A stretch of DNA of 64,000 nt from Comamonas_C sp026954015 (GTDB taxonomy: Bacteria > Pseudomonadota > Gammaproteobacteria > Burkholderiales > Burkholderiaceae_C): positions 1-64,000 of the forward strand of contig JAPSFS010000003.1 in the NCBI GenBank assembly GCA_035063785.1, given 5' to 3'. The notes under the pieces are model-generated. The model made no database searches. It was not told the DNA's origin and saw only the letters and a list, made by a program, of their open reading frames with translations. Position 1 is the first letter of the stretch. Each line of letters begins with the position of its first letter. This document shows positions 1 through 7,444 of this stretch, one piece after another. The translations under genes and the position numbers were made by a program.

Positions 1-721
1 CCAGCGTCATGTGGCGCGACTCGTCGGACTGCGCCGAGAAGCCGAAGGCCATCGCGCCCATGTCGCCGTTGTAGGCCGCGCCCGAGATGAAGGGCACGAA
101 CAGCAGGTTGGTGAGCACGTATTCGAAGGCGAAGCTGATCGAGAGGATGTACTCGAACGGCCCGGAGGTGACCGCATCCTCGAAGAAGCTCTTGGGCACG
201 GAGAGGTACCACACGCGGTGGTGCATGTGCTGCCAGTCCTGAAAGCCGTTGTAGTACTTGTTGTAGTTGCTCATCGCATGGATCTGCGTCTGGGCATGGC
301 GGATCTCGTCGAGCGACTGCATCTGGCAGGCCACGCGCGGGCCCGCGCCCTGGAACTGGCGCCCCAGGATGGCAAAGCCCTTGTGCGACATGTATTCGAG
401 CGGCGAGACGCCCGTGAGGAACAGCTTGAGCGTGTTGATGTAGCGCGCATCGGTCACGCCCAGGTGGCCGTTGTTCTGCGCGAACGCATCGAGGATGGCG
501 TAGAGCTTGCGCTCCTTCTCGCCCTGGTACTTCCAGTAGGCGTCCATCGTCATGCGGAACGGATCCTCGAACTTGTCCCAGTCGTGGATCTTGATGCCCT
601 CGTATTCGAGGTAGGGGTAGATGTCCTTGAGCGACTGATAGGTCGGCGTCCAGTTCAGGTCGCGGGTCATGCGGTTGTAGCGCTCTTTCAGACCCAGCTT
701 CTTCGTGACTTTCATGTCCAT
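1..721 (-). CDS. dmpN: Phenol hydroxylase oxygenase alpha subunit (DmpN/AphN/LapN type), 5' part only
   Basis: This is the large subunit of the multicomponent phenol 2-monooxygenase, which hydroxylates phenols to catechols at a carboxylate-bridged di-iron centre. The gene runs off the window edge, leaving 240 codons. The start ATG at 721 follows AAGGAG by 7 nt, and the protein begins MDMKVTKKLGLKERY. All six expected iron ligands fall in the visible part: E109 (SPLEYM), E139 and H142 (DEIRHAQ), E200 (FAFEYV), E234 and H237 (DESRHM). Their spacing is close to that of toluene/phenol bacterial multicomponent monooxygenases. It lies 40 bp downstream of dmpM in the same operon. The family is certain. 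Substrate range (phenol versus methylphenols) cannot be read from the sequence. Confidence 0.95.
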   Translation of the reverse strand, partial: MDMKVTKKLGLKERYNRMTRDLNWTPTYQSLKDIYPYLEYEGIKIHDWDKFEDPFRMTMDAYWKYQGEKERKLYAILDAFAQNNGHLGVTDARYINTLKLFLTGVSPLEYMSHKGFAILGRQFQGAGPRVACQMQSLDEIRHAQTQIHAMSNYNKYYNGFQDWQHMHHRVWYLSVPKSFFEDAVTSGPFEYILSISFAFEYVLTNLLFVPFISGAAYNGDMGAMAFGFSAQSDESRHMTL

Positions 722-761
722 GTTCGGTCTCCTTGGATGGGGAATCTCGGGGGCGGGCGCT

Positions 762-1040
762 TCAGTGCACCCAGCTCAGGACGAACTCGTCGTCCGATTC
801 ATCGATGTTGCCGGTCAGCGTGATCAGGTTCACGTGCAGCTCCTGCAGGTCGAAGTCGCGGCCGATCTCCTGCTCGATGGTGGTGCGGCGCACCACGAGG
901 CGCCCGGGCACGTTGATCTTGACCATGGCCGGCTGCTCGTCGAGCTGGGCGCCGGGGTTGTCCGCCAGGATCGCGTCGATGATCGGGCGGGTCTCTTCAT
1001 TGCGCTGCAGCGCGATGAACACGTTGGGGATTTGAGGCAT
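762..1040 (-). CDS. dmpM: Phenol hydroxylase regulatory/coupling protein (DmpM/P2 type)
   Basis: This 92-aa protein is the small cofactor-less effector that binds the hydroxylase and couples electron transfer to oxygenation in bacterial multicomponent monooxygenases. It starts MPQIPNVFIALQRNEETRP and contains the conserved VKINVPGRLVVRR core. Its length is typical of the family (about 90 aa). An AGGAG lies upstream of the ATG. It sits between dmpL and dmpN in the K-L-M-N order known from Pseudomonas dmp and Comamonas aph clusters, which supports the assignment. Nothing looks damaged. Confidence 0.93.
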   Translation of the reverse strand: MPQIPNVFIALQRNEETRPIIDAILADNPGAQLDEQPAMVKINVPGRLVVRRTTIEQEIGRDFDLQELHVNLITLTGNIDESDDEFVLSWVH

Positions 1041-1076
1041 CTTTTGTCTCCTTGGATAGTGAAGGGGGCGGATGCC

Positions 1077-2069
1077 TCAGACCGAGAGGCCGGCCTTGGC
1101 CATGCGCGCATCAAGCTGGGCCCTGCAGCGCTGCAGCGCCGCCGCGCCGTCTTCGCCCAGCGCCAGCTGCGCAACGGGCCCCAGCGCCTCCTGCGCGCGG
1201 CCCAGCCAGTGCGCGTACCACTTTTCCAGCAGCGCCTTGTTCTCGGGGCTTTCGGCGGCGGTGGCCTTGACCACGGCATCGACCCACTTGCTGGTCTCGG
1301 GGAACCACTCGGCCGGAAAGCGCGTGAGCATCGAGACGGTCGGCCCCGCGCGCTCGTTCAGGTGCTTGTCCACTTCCTTGTAGGCCAGGCCGAACAGCAG
1401 GCCATCGAGCGCCATGTTCTGCGCCACGAAGTTCTCGAACCAGTCCTTGATGACGAAGCTGTCTTCCACGTACTTGCGCAGCGGCTGCCAGGCGGGCGCA
1501 TTCATCCACGCATGCTTGCCGGCCTCCAGCTCGCTTTCGTTGCCCAGCAGCAGGCCCAGGCGCGTGAGGTATTGCGCTATGCCCAGCTGGTCCATGCTGG
1601 CATACAGCGACGCCTGCGTGATCGCCGTGCCATAGCCGTAGGCGCTCTGGTAGCCGTTGTTCATGTTGCCGCCCCAGGCCACGTGGCGCAGCGGGATGTA
1701 GAAGTCCAGCGCCGCGCGGCGCGCGCCTTCGTCGTAGCCGTCGGCCAGGCCCCGGCTCTCGACGAAGTCGAAATCCGCCTCGGCCGTTTCCTGCATGCGG
1801 GCGCGCGCCTGCGTGTAGCTGCCGTAGTAGTACTGGCGCGGGTCCTTGAGCACGTACCAGTCCTTCATCTGGATGGCGGTGCGCCGCGGGTCGAACATCT
1901 CGCGTTCGGGGTCCCACGTGGGGCGGTAGTGGAAGTTGGTCGTGCCCTGCACGCCCATCGTTGCCTCCACGTAGCGCGAGGCCGCCTTGTCGGCGCCCAG
2001 GTACTCGGCGATGTGGTTGTAGGTCTGCCGCAGCGGGGTGATGCTGACGGTGCGCAAGTCAATCTGCAT
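1077..2069 (-). CDS. dmpL: Phenol hydroxylase oxygenase beta subunit (DmpL type)
   Basis: The 330-aa beta subunit of the phenol hydroxylase oxygenase has the same four-helix fold as the alpha subunit but is not catalytic. It serves as a structural part of the (alpha-beta-gamma)2 complex. The N-terminus MQIDLRTVSITPLRQTYNHI and the DWYVLKDPRQYYYGSY segment are typical. The length matches the family. GAGGAG precedes the start. The gene lies 42 bp downstream of dmpK and 36 bp upstream of dmpM, so all are probably one transcript. Confidence 0.94.
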   Translation of the reverse strand: MQIDLRTVSITPLRQTYNHIAEYLGADKAASRYVEATMGVQGTTNFHYRPTWDPEREMFDPRRTAIQMKDWYVLKDPRQYYYGSYTQARARMQETAEADFDFVESRGLADGYDEGARRAALDFYIPLRHVAWGGNMNNGYQSAYGYGTAITQASLYASMDQLGIAQYLTRLGLLLGNESELEAGKHAWMNAPAWQPLRKYVEDSFVIKDWFENFVAQNMALDGLLFGLAYKEVDKHLNERAGPTVSMLTRFPAEWFPETSKWVDAVVKATAAESPENKALLEKWYAHWLGRAQEALGPVAQLALGEDGAAALQRCRAQLDARMAKAGLSV

Positions 2070-2111
2070 GGAACATGTCTCCTCGTCTTGAAATGAAAGG
2101 GGGAAGGCGTT

Positions 2112-2402
2112 TCAGGACAGGTCGCGAAAGTGGCGCTCGCGCGCATCGCGCAGGTTCCAGTCCCAGTGCACGTCCAGGCTGTCCTGTTCATGCTGGGGCA
2201 GGCGGCCATGCGTGGGCGCCACACCCTGCATCTGGCAAAAATCTTCGAACTCTGCGCGGGGCAGGACCATTTCGACGTACAGCTCGGGTTCGCCCGCGGC
2301 GAATTCGAACTCAATCAAACCGTTGCTGCGTTCTTCCACGATGCGGATGAAGCGCCGCTCCACGTCGAAAGGCTGGTTGGGGGTGTCAGGTGCGCCGGTC
2401 AT
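2112..2402 (-). CDS. dmpK: Phenol hydroxylase assembly protein (DmpK type)
   Basis: This is a 96-aa first gene of the operon. DmpK-type proteins are needed to assemble active, iron-loaded oxygenase but are not part of the turning-over enzyme. The conserved block FVEFEFAVGEPELF of the family is matched here by LIEFEFAAGEPELYVEM. The ATG at 2402 has no recognisable ribosome binding site. The sigma-54 promoter just upstream would place the RNA start about 1 nt before this ATG, so the message may be leaderless (see findings). No other in-frame ATG lies near the N-terminus. Confidence 0.88.
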   Translation of the reverse strand: MTGAPDTPNQPFDVERRFIRIVEERSNGLIEFEFAAGEPELYVEMVLPRAEFEDFCQMQGVAPTHGRLPQHEQDSLDVHWDWNLRDARERHFRDLS

Positions 2403-2413
2403 GCCAGTGACGA

Positions 2414-2429
2414 TGCGAAGACCGTGCCA
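2414..2429 (-). promoter_or_regulatory. Sigma-54 (RpoN) promoter of the phenol hydroxylase operon
   Basis: Read on the minus strand the sequence is TGGCACGGTCTTCGCA. It matches the -24/-12 consensus TGGCAC-N5-TTGCA with one mismatch (C for T in the -12 element). Both the invariant GG and GC are present at the right spacing. It is followed by dmpK and lies about 130-170 bp from two XylR/DmpR-type enhancer sites, the normal architecture of DmpR-controlled promoters. Confidence 0.88.
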
Positions 2430-2549
2430 GTTATCGAGAAAACGTTCAAAACCAGCGAAACTTCGGGGTAAACCCCTATGTTCGACCGCACGGTCAGGAA
2501 AGTTTTGACCCGCCCTTCACAAAATCTGGCTTGCCTATTGCATTTTGCG

Positions 2550-2565
2550 TTGATCATTTGCATCA
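2550..2565. promoter_or_regulatory. Promoter-proximal enhancer (UAS) for the DmpR/AphR-type activator
   Basis: TTGATCATTTGCATCA is an imperfect copy of the palindromic XylR/DmpR-class UAS TTGATCAATTGATCAA. Its centre is 32 bp (three helical turns) from the second site. It lies about 154 bp upstream of the predicted RNA start, within the usual enhancer range. Confidence 0.75.
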
Positions 2566-2581
2566 TTGGTGAACCACAGAA

Positions 2582-2597
2582 TTGATCAATTGATGAA
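2582..2597. promoter_or_regulatory. Distal enhancer (UAS) for the DmpR/AphR-type activator
   Basis: TTGATCAATTGATGAA matches the known XylR/DmpR/MopR upstream activating sequence at 15 of 16 positions. It is about 187 bp upstream of the predicted dmpK RNA start and 43 bp upstream of the activator gene, so it could also mediate autoregulation of that gene. Confidence 0.85.
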
Positions 2598-2639
2598 TTT
2601 CTTTGGCGCCTGAAACCATCATTTATCGATAAACCTGCC

Positions 2640-4346
2640 GTGCCCGGTCTGCCACCCCTGCCTTCGGATGCCGACCTGCGTCGCCAGGTGCGCTTCTCCT
2701 CGGCCGACGGGCGCATCTGGCTTGCGGGCCAACGCATGGTGCTGATGCATGCGGCGTCGCTGGGCACGCTGCGCCGCGAGCTGATCGAATCCATCGGCAT
2801 CGCCGCCACGCGCCGGCTGCTGCTGCGCGCGGGCTACGCCTCGGGCGAACGCGACGCGTCGCTGGCGCGGCAACTGCGTTCGAGCGACGACGTTTTCTCG
2901 ATGTTTTCCGTGGGGCCGCAATTGCACATGCTCGAAGGCGCCGTCCAGGTTGCGCCCGAGCTGGTCGACATCGACGTAGGCCAGGGACACTTTCATGGCA
3001 TCTTCCGCTGGGACCACTCGTGGGAGGTCGAGGTGCATCTGCGCGACTTTGGCCCGCAGCAAGACCCGGTGTGCTGGATGCTGCTGGGCTACGCCTCGGG
3101 CTACACCAGTGCCTTCATGGGGCGGCCCGTGCTCTACAAGGAAGTGGCGTGCGTGGGCAGCGGCCACGCGCATTGCCGCATCGAGGGCTGGCCGGTGGCC
3201 GACTGGCCCGACGGCGAGGGCGAGCTGCTGGCGCGCGACTACGCCGCCGATACGCTGCCGCCCAGCGAAGGCACGCCCGCTGTCACGGCATGGTTCAGCC
3301 GCATGCCTGCCGACGACGCGCCCGAAACGCCGGTGGACGCGCTCGGCCCGATCATCGGGCGCTCGCCCGGCTTCGTCGCCGCCACCGACCTGCTGCGCAA
3401 GGCCGCGGGCACACAGGTGACCGTGCTGCTCACCGGCGAGACAGGCACCGGCAAGGAGCGCTTTGCGCGCGCACTGCATGCGCTGGGCCCGCGTGCGGCC
3501 AAGCCCTTCGTGGCGGTGAACTGCGCCGCGCTGCCGGGCGACCTCGTCGAATCCGAACTCTTCGGCACGGAAAAAGGCGCCTACACCGGCGCCGACGCCG
3601 CGCGCGCCGGACGCTTCGAGCGGGCGCACGGCGGCACGCTGTTCCTGGACGAACTCGGCGAGCTGCCGCTGCCCGCGCAGGCCAAGCTGCTGCGCGTGCT
3701 GCAGGACGGGCAGGTCGAGCGCCTGGGCGCCTCGCAGCCGCGCCAGGTGGATGTGCGCCTCGTCGCGGCCACGCACGTCGACCTGATGGACGCGGTGCGC
3801 GCCGGGCGCTTTCGACAGGACCTGTACTACCGCATCAACGTCTATCCGATCCGCATCCCGCCGCTGCGCGAGCGCACGCAAGATATCGAGCCCTTCGCGC
3901 AGCACCTGCTGCAGCGCTTTTGCGGCCTGCACGACAAGCACGTGAGCGGCTTCACCGACCGCGCACTGCTTGCGCTGCGCGAATACGCCTGGCCCGGCAA
4001 CGTGCGCGAGATGGAAAACCTCATTGAACGCGGCGTGATCCTGGCCGACGTGGGCCAGCCCATCGACGTGCAACACCTCTTCACTCAGCAGGCCGGCATA
4101 CCCGGCGCCACGCCCGCGCACACGCTGGAAGACACCGGCCGGCTGCGCGCGGCGCAGCCCCGGGCGTTCGATGCCACGCTGCTGGAGCAACTGCTGACCC
4201 AGCGCGTCAGCCTGCCGGGCATCGAACAGAGCCTCATCGAGGAGGCGGTGGCGCGCAACAAGGGCAACCTCGCCGCCGCCGCGCGCCTGCTGGGCATCAC
4301 GCGCGCGCAGTTGAGTTACCGTCTCACCAAGATACGAGCAAGCTGA
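2640..4346 (+). CDS. dmpR: Phenol-responsive sigma-54-dependent activator (DmpR/AphR/MopR family)
   Basis: This 568-aa enhancer-binding protein senses phenols directly and activates the divergent hydroxylase operon. The N-terminal XylR_N/V4R sensor (about residues 15-200) keeps the zinc-site pattern known from MopR: C145, E168, C171 and C179, with identical spacing. The AAA+ domain (about 235-465) has Walker A GETGTGKE near 266-273 and the sigma-54-contact loop as GAYTGA (313-318; tyrosine instead of the common phenylalanine). A Fis-type helix-turn-helix closes the protein (GNLAAAARLLGITRAQLSYR). The start is a GTG because no in-frame ATG lies nearby, so the exact start is less sure. DmpR-type proteins are usually about 560 aa. 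Confidence 0.93.
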   Translation: MPGLPPLPSDADLRRQVRFSSADGRIWLAGQRMVLMHAASLGTLRRELIESIGIAATRRLLLRAGYASGERDASLARQLRSSDDVFSMFSVGPQLHMLEGAVQVAPELVDIDVGQGHFHGIFRWDHSWEVEVHLRDFGPQQDPVCWMLLGYASGYTSAFMGRPVLYKEVACVGSGHAHCRIEGWPVADWPDGEGELLARDYAADTLPPSEGTPAVTAWFSRMPADDAPETPVDALGPIIGRSPGFVAATDLLRKAAGTQVTVLLTGETGTGKERFARALHALGPRAAKPFVAVNCAALPGDLVESELFGTEKGAYTGADAARAGRFERAHGGTLFLDELGELPLPAQAKLLRVLQDGQVERLGASQPRQVDVRLVAATHVDLMDAVRAGRFRQDLYYRINVYPIRIPPLRERTQDIEPFAQHLLQRFCGLHDKHVSGFTDRALLALREYAWPGNVREMENLIERGVILADVGQPIDVQHLFTQQAGIPGATPAHTLEDTGRLRAAQPRAFDATLLEQLLTQRVSLPGIEQSLIEEAVARNKGNLAAAARLLGITRAQLSYRLTKIRAS

Positions 4347-4351
4347 ACCGC

Positions 4352-5110
4352 ATGGCTAAACGCAGCATCCTTGCAGCCACCCCGCCGCCGCACGGCTCCA
4401 CGCTCCCCGCCGCGCGCACACTCATTGAGCGCGCCTATGAACAACTGCGCACGGACATCATCGAGGGACGCCTGGTACCCGGCGAAAAGCTGCGCGTCGA
4501 GCACCTGAAGGACCACTACGCCGTGAGCGCGGGCACGCTGCGCGAGGCGATCACGCGCCTGGCGAGCGACGCGCTCGTCGTCACCGAGGGCCAACGCGGC
4601 TTTCGCGTTGCGCCGATTGCGCTTCAGGAACTCGAAGACATCACGCGGCTGCGCGTGCAGATCGAAACCAATGCGCTGCGCGAATCGATCCGCGAAGGCG
4701 GCAACGCCTGGCGCAGCGCGGTGCGGGCCGCGTACGAAGCGCTGTCGGGCGCGGAGCCCATCGTCTCCACACGCCGGCGCGAGTGGGAGCAACTGAACCT
4801 GCGTTTTCACGAAACCTTGATCGGCGGTCATGCCTCACCTTGGACGCTGCGCGTGCTGCGCCTGCTCTCGCGTCACAGCGAGCGCTACCGCAGCTTTGCG
4901 ATGAGGCTGCCCGGCAGCCTGCGCGAGGTGCATGCTGAACACACCGAAATCTACGACTACGCCATGGCCGGGCAGGAGGCGCGCGCCGCGCTGGCGCTGG
5001 AAGCGCACATCCGCGCCACGCCCGACCTGCTCATCACCGCGCTGCGCGAGGGCCGCGTCACGCTGCCCACCGCCGACCTGAACCAGACCAGCGAGGCGCT
5101 GCTCGCCTGA
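4352..5110 (+). CDS. aphS: GntR/FadR-family repressor, probable AphS/PhcS-type regulator of phenol genes
   Basis: This 252-aa transcription factor has an N-terminal winged helix (LIERAYEQLRTDIIEGRLVP, then VSAGTLREAITRLASD; about residues 24-90). The C-terminal helical FCD effector domain keeps the metal-binding type pattern HETLIGG, with histidines at HTEIYDYAMAG and EAHIRAT. It starts 5 bp after the activator gene, so the two are probably cotranscribed. In Comamonas testosteroni a GntR repressor (AphS/PhcS) next to the DmpR-type activator silences phenol genes. Position and family make the same role likely here, but the ligand is inferred only. Confidence 0.8.
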   Translation: MAKRSILAATPPPHGSTLPAARTLIERAYEQLRTDIIEGRLVPGEKLRVEHLKDHYAVSAGTLREAITRLASDALVVTEGQRGFRVAPIALQELEDITRLRVQIETNALRESIREGGNAWRSAVRAAYEALSGAEPIVSTRRREWEQLNLRFHETLIGGHASPWTLRVLRLLSRHSERYRSFAMRLPGSLREVHAEHTEIYDYAMAGQEARAALALEAHIRATPDLLITALREGRVTLPTADLNQTSEALLA

Positions 5111-5137
5111 GCCGCCGCCGGGTCCACGCCCGGCGCA

Positions 5138-5947
5138 TCAGCCGCGCCCGCGCGCGGCCTCGTACAGCGGCTGCACCTTGGGCAGGTTGCGCTGCAGTTC
5201 GCGGATGCGGTCGGGCCCGCTTGGGTGGGTGGAGAGGAACCCGATGCCCCCCTTGCCCGTCACCTGCTGCATCTTGCGCCACAGCGCCACGCTGGCCTGC
5301 GGGTCGAACCCGGCGCGCGCGGCCAGCTCCAGCCCGACGAGGTCGGCCTCGCTCTCGTCGGAGCGGCTGAACTGCAGCGTGAGCAACTGCCCGCCCAGAT
5401 CGGCCGCCGCGCGCCCCAGGTCGCCCAGGCCTAGCAGCAGCGCGCCCAGGGTGATGCCCAGGCTCGTCGCCTGCGTCTTGGCCAGGCGCTCGCGCGCATG
5501 CTCGCGCAACGCGTGCGCCATCTCGTGGCCCATCACCATCGCGGTTTCGTCGTCGGTGAGCTGCAGGCGGTCGAGGATGCCGCTGTAGAACGCGATCTTG
5601 CCGCCGGGCATGCAGAACGCATTCACCTCGGTGCTGCCGATGAGGTTCACCTCCCAGTGCCATTCGCGCGCTCGCGGGTTCCACTGCGCGGTGTGCGGGA
5701 TCAGGCGCCGCGCGATCGCGCGCAGCTTCACGAGCTGCGGATGCCCGTCGGGCGCGAGTGCGCGCTGCGCGCGGGCCTGCGCCAGCATCTGCGCGTACTG
5801 CTGCCGCGCCGCCTGCTCCAGTTGCGCCGCGGGCACGAGCCGGGCGAGGCTGGACGCCTTGCCCACCTCCACCTGCGCGCGCGCCCCGCCCGCCAGCGCC
5901 AGGCCCAGCGCCAGCAGCACGCGGCGCCGAACGATCTGCCCGTGCAT
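5138..5947 (-). CDS. Periplasmic M48-family zinc metalloprotease
   Basis: This 269-aa protein begins MHGQIVRRRVLLALGLALAG and has a signal peptide ending near ARAQ, so it is exported. The zinc site HEMAH is present in VMGHEMAHALREHARERL, with a downstream glutamate in SDESEADLVGLELAARAG as third ligand, as in LoiP/YcaL and BepA-like M48 peptidases. The reading frame stays open far upstream, but that part is the reverse frame of the neighbouring gene; the ATG at 5947 is the credible start. It begins 5 bp after the MmgE/PrpD stop, suggesting cotranscription. The substrate is unknown. Members of this family do outer-membrane protein quality control. Confidence 0.88.
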   Translation of the reverse strand: MHGQIVRRRVLLALGLALAGGARAQVEVGKASSLARLVPAAQLEQAARQQYAQMLAQARAQRALAPDGHPQLVKLRAIARRLIPHTAQWNPRAREWHWEVNLIGSTEVNAFCMPGGKIAFYSGILDRLQLTDDETAMVMGHEMAHALREHARERLAKTQATSLGITLGALLLGLGDLGRAAADLGGQLLTLQFSRSDESEADLVGLELAARAGFDPQASVALWRKMQQVTGKGGIGFLSTHPSGPDRIRELQRNLPKVQPLYEAARGRG

Positions 5948-5952
5948 GTTGC

Positions 5953-7317
5953 TCACCGCACCAGCCACTCCACGCGCGGCCAGTCCGCCACGCCCCAGAG
6001 GCGGTCGATCGCCGCCCGCGCGCGCGCCGCATCCACCGCGCCGCCATAGGCCGCCAGGTGCAGCGCCTTGGCGGTGAGCTCGTCGCGCGTGAGGGTGTTG
6101 CCCGGATCGCCCTTGGGCTCGTCCACGCGGCCGTGCAGGGTGCGGCCGTCCACGGTGCGCACCGTCACCTTGCCGATCCAGCGGCGCGGGTAGGCGCTGT
6201 CCACCTCGGCATCCAGCACCATGCGCACCCGCTCGCGCAGCGCCACCGTCTCGGGCGCGCGCCAGTCGGTGTCGAACCGCGCCAGCCCCGCGTGGCCGCA
6301 GCGCGCCACGAGCGCGAGCACCGTGCCCATCGAGAACTTGCTCTGGTGCACCGTGGCCGGCGCCACCACCGGCCCAAGCACGTCGAGCGCGCCCTGGTGC
6401 ACATGGCACACCACCTCGGCCAGATCGGCGGGCGCAAGCGCGTGCGCCTGCATCACCTGCAGCAGCGCGTCGGCCGCCGGGTGCGTGTGGCGGCACGAGG
6501 CATGCCACTTGAAGCTGGTCTCCGCCGTGGCCCAGCGCTCACCCAGACCATCGGTGAGGCGCGCCGGGTCGGCGTCGCGGGACATGCCCGCCGCCATGCC
6601 CTGCGGCCCGGTGAAGATGTCGCGCGCGCCGGTGAAGCCGTCCTGCGCGAGGTACGCCCCCATCAGCCCCGCGGCCGACGCGTGCGCGGTATGCAGCGGC
6701 TTGCTGTCCGCCCCGGTGCGCAGAAACTCCCACAGCCCCGCCGACTGCGTGCCCGCCGAGCCGAAGGCATGCTGCATCTGCGCGGGCGACAGCCCCAGCA
6801 GCCGCCCCACGGCCGCCGCCGCGGCCAGCGTGCCCGCCGTCGCGGTGGTGTGGAACACCTTGTAGTGGCTGCGCCCGAGAAACTCGCCCACGCGGATGCC
6901 CACCTCGTAGCCCGCCACGCACGCCGCGAGCCACTCGGCGCCGCTGGCGCCGCGCTGCTGCGCCACCGCCAGCGCCGGCGCGAACACCACCGCCGCCGGA
7001 TGGAACACCGCGCCGTTGTGCACATCGTCCTGCTCGGCCACGTGGCACGCCGCCGCGTTGGCCAGCGCCGCCATCATCGGCGAGCTGCCCACACGGTGGC
7101 CGATCACCTCGCTCGGCCCATCGCCCGGCCCCTGCGCCAGCGCAAAGCGGGCCAGCACCGCCACCGGCCGCGCGTGCACGCCCGCCAGCACCGAGCCGAA
7201 CCAGTCCACGCACAGATCGACAGCGCGCCGCTGCACCGCCGCCGGCACATCACCCCACGCCAGCGTGGCGGCGAAGCGCGCGAGCGGGTGGGGCGAACCC
7301 ACGGATTCATCGGTCAT
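5953..7317 (-). CDS. MmgE/PrpD family protein
   Basis: This 454-aa protein belongs to the family that includes 2-methylcitrate dehydratase PrpD and immune-responsive gene 1. Typical segments are the N-terminal helical half with HVAEQDDVHNGAVFHPA, GAEWLAACVAGYEVGIRVG and HYKVFHTTATAGTLAAAAA, and the C-terminal lid with FKWHASCRHTHPAADALLQ. The start ATG follows GGAGG by 6 nt. No prpB or prpC is nearby, so a role in propionate breakdown is not supported. Many stand-alone members have unknown substrates. Confidence 0.88.
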   Translation of the reverse strand: MTDESVGSPHPLARFAATLAWGDVPAAVQRRAVDLCVDWFGSVLAGVHARPVAVLARFALAQGPGDGPSEVIGHRVGSSPMMAALANAAACHVAEQDDVHNGAVFHPAAVVFAPALAVAQQRGASGAEWLAACVAGYEVGIRVGEFLGRSHYKVFHTTATAGTLAAAAAVGRLLGLSPAQMQHAFGSAGTQSAGLWEFLRTGADSKPLHTAHASAAGLMGAYLAQDGFTGARDIFTGPQGMAAGMSRDADPARLTDGLGERWATAETSFKWHASCRHTHPAADALLQVMQAHALAPADLAEVVCHVHQGALDVLGPVVAPATVHQSKFSMGTVLALVARCGHAGLARFDTDWRAPETVALRERVRMVLDAEVDSAYPRRWIGKVTVRTVDGRTLHGRVDEPKGDPGNTLTRDELTAKALHLAAYGGAVDAARARAAIDRLWGVADWPRVEWLVR

Positions 7318-7326
7318 ATCTGCCTC

Positions 7327-7362
7327 CAGCGCTTGTCCATCAAGAGCGAGCAGCTATCTATT
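7327..7362. repeat. Dispersed palindromic element, family A (copy 1)
   Basis: CAGCGCTTGTCCATCAAG followed by AGCGAGCAGCTATC is an inverted copy of the element seen at 17671, 24688, 25450, 44388, 60112 and other places. It lies between the MmgE/PrpD gene and the CRISPR array. A weak sigma-70-like pair (TTGTCC 7333-7338, TATCTA 7355-7360, 16 bp apart) falls inside it and points toward the array, but the match is poor. Confidence 0.7.
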
Positions 7363-7444
7363 TCAAACCAGCAAGGTGTACGGCAACGCATGCCCGCCAT
7401 TCTGACCGAGGCGCGGGGGGCACCAGCGCCAACACGGCCACGCA

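Noticed and set aside
5117..5134. Terminator between aphS and the M48 gene (GCCGGG/CCCGGC)
   Set aside because: Only a 6-bp stem with no T-run; such GC palindromes are common by chance in this genome.
5948..6508. N-terminal extension of the M48 peptidase frame
   Set aside because: It overlaps the MmgE/PrpD gene in another frame and is Arg/Gly/Ala-rich; the signal peptide begins at 5947.
7333..7360. Leader promoter for the CRISPR array (TTGTCC/TATCTA)
   Set aside because: Both boxes are weak, the spacing is 16 bp, and the site lies inside a repeat element; kept only as a remark.
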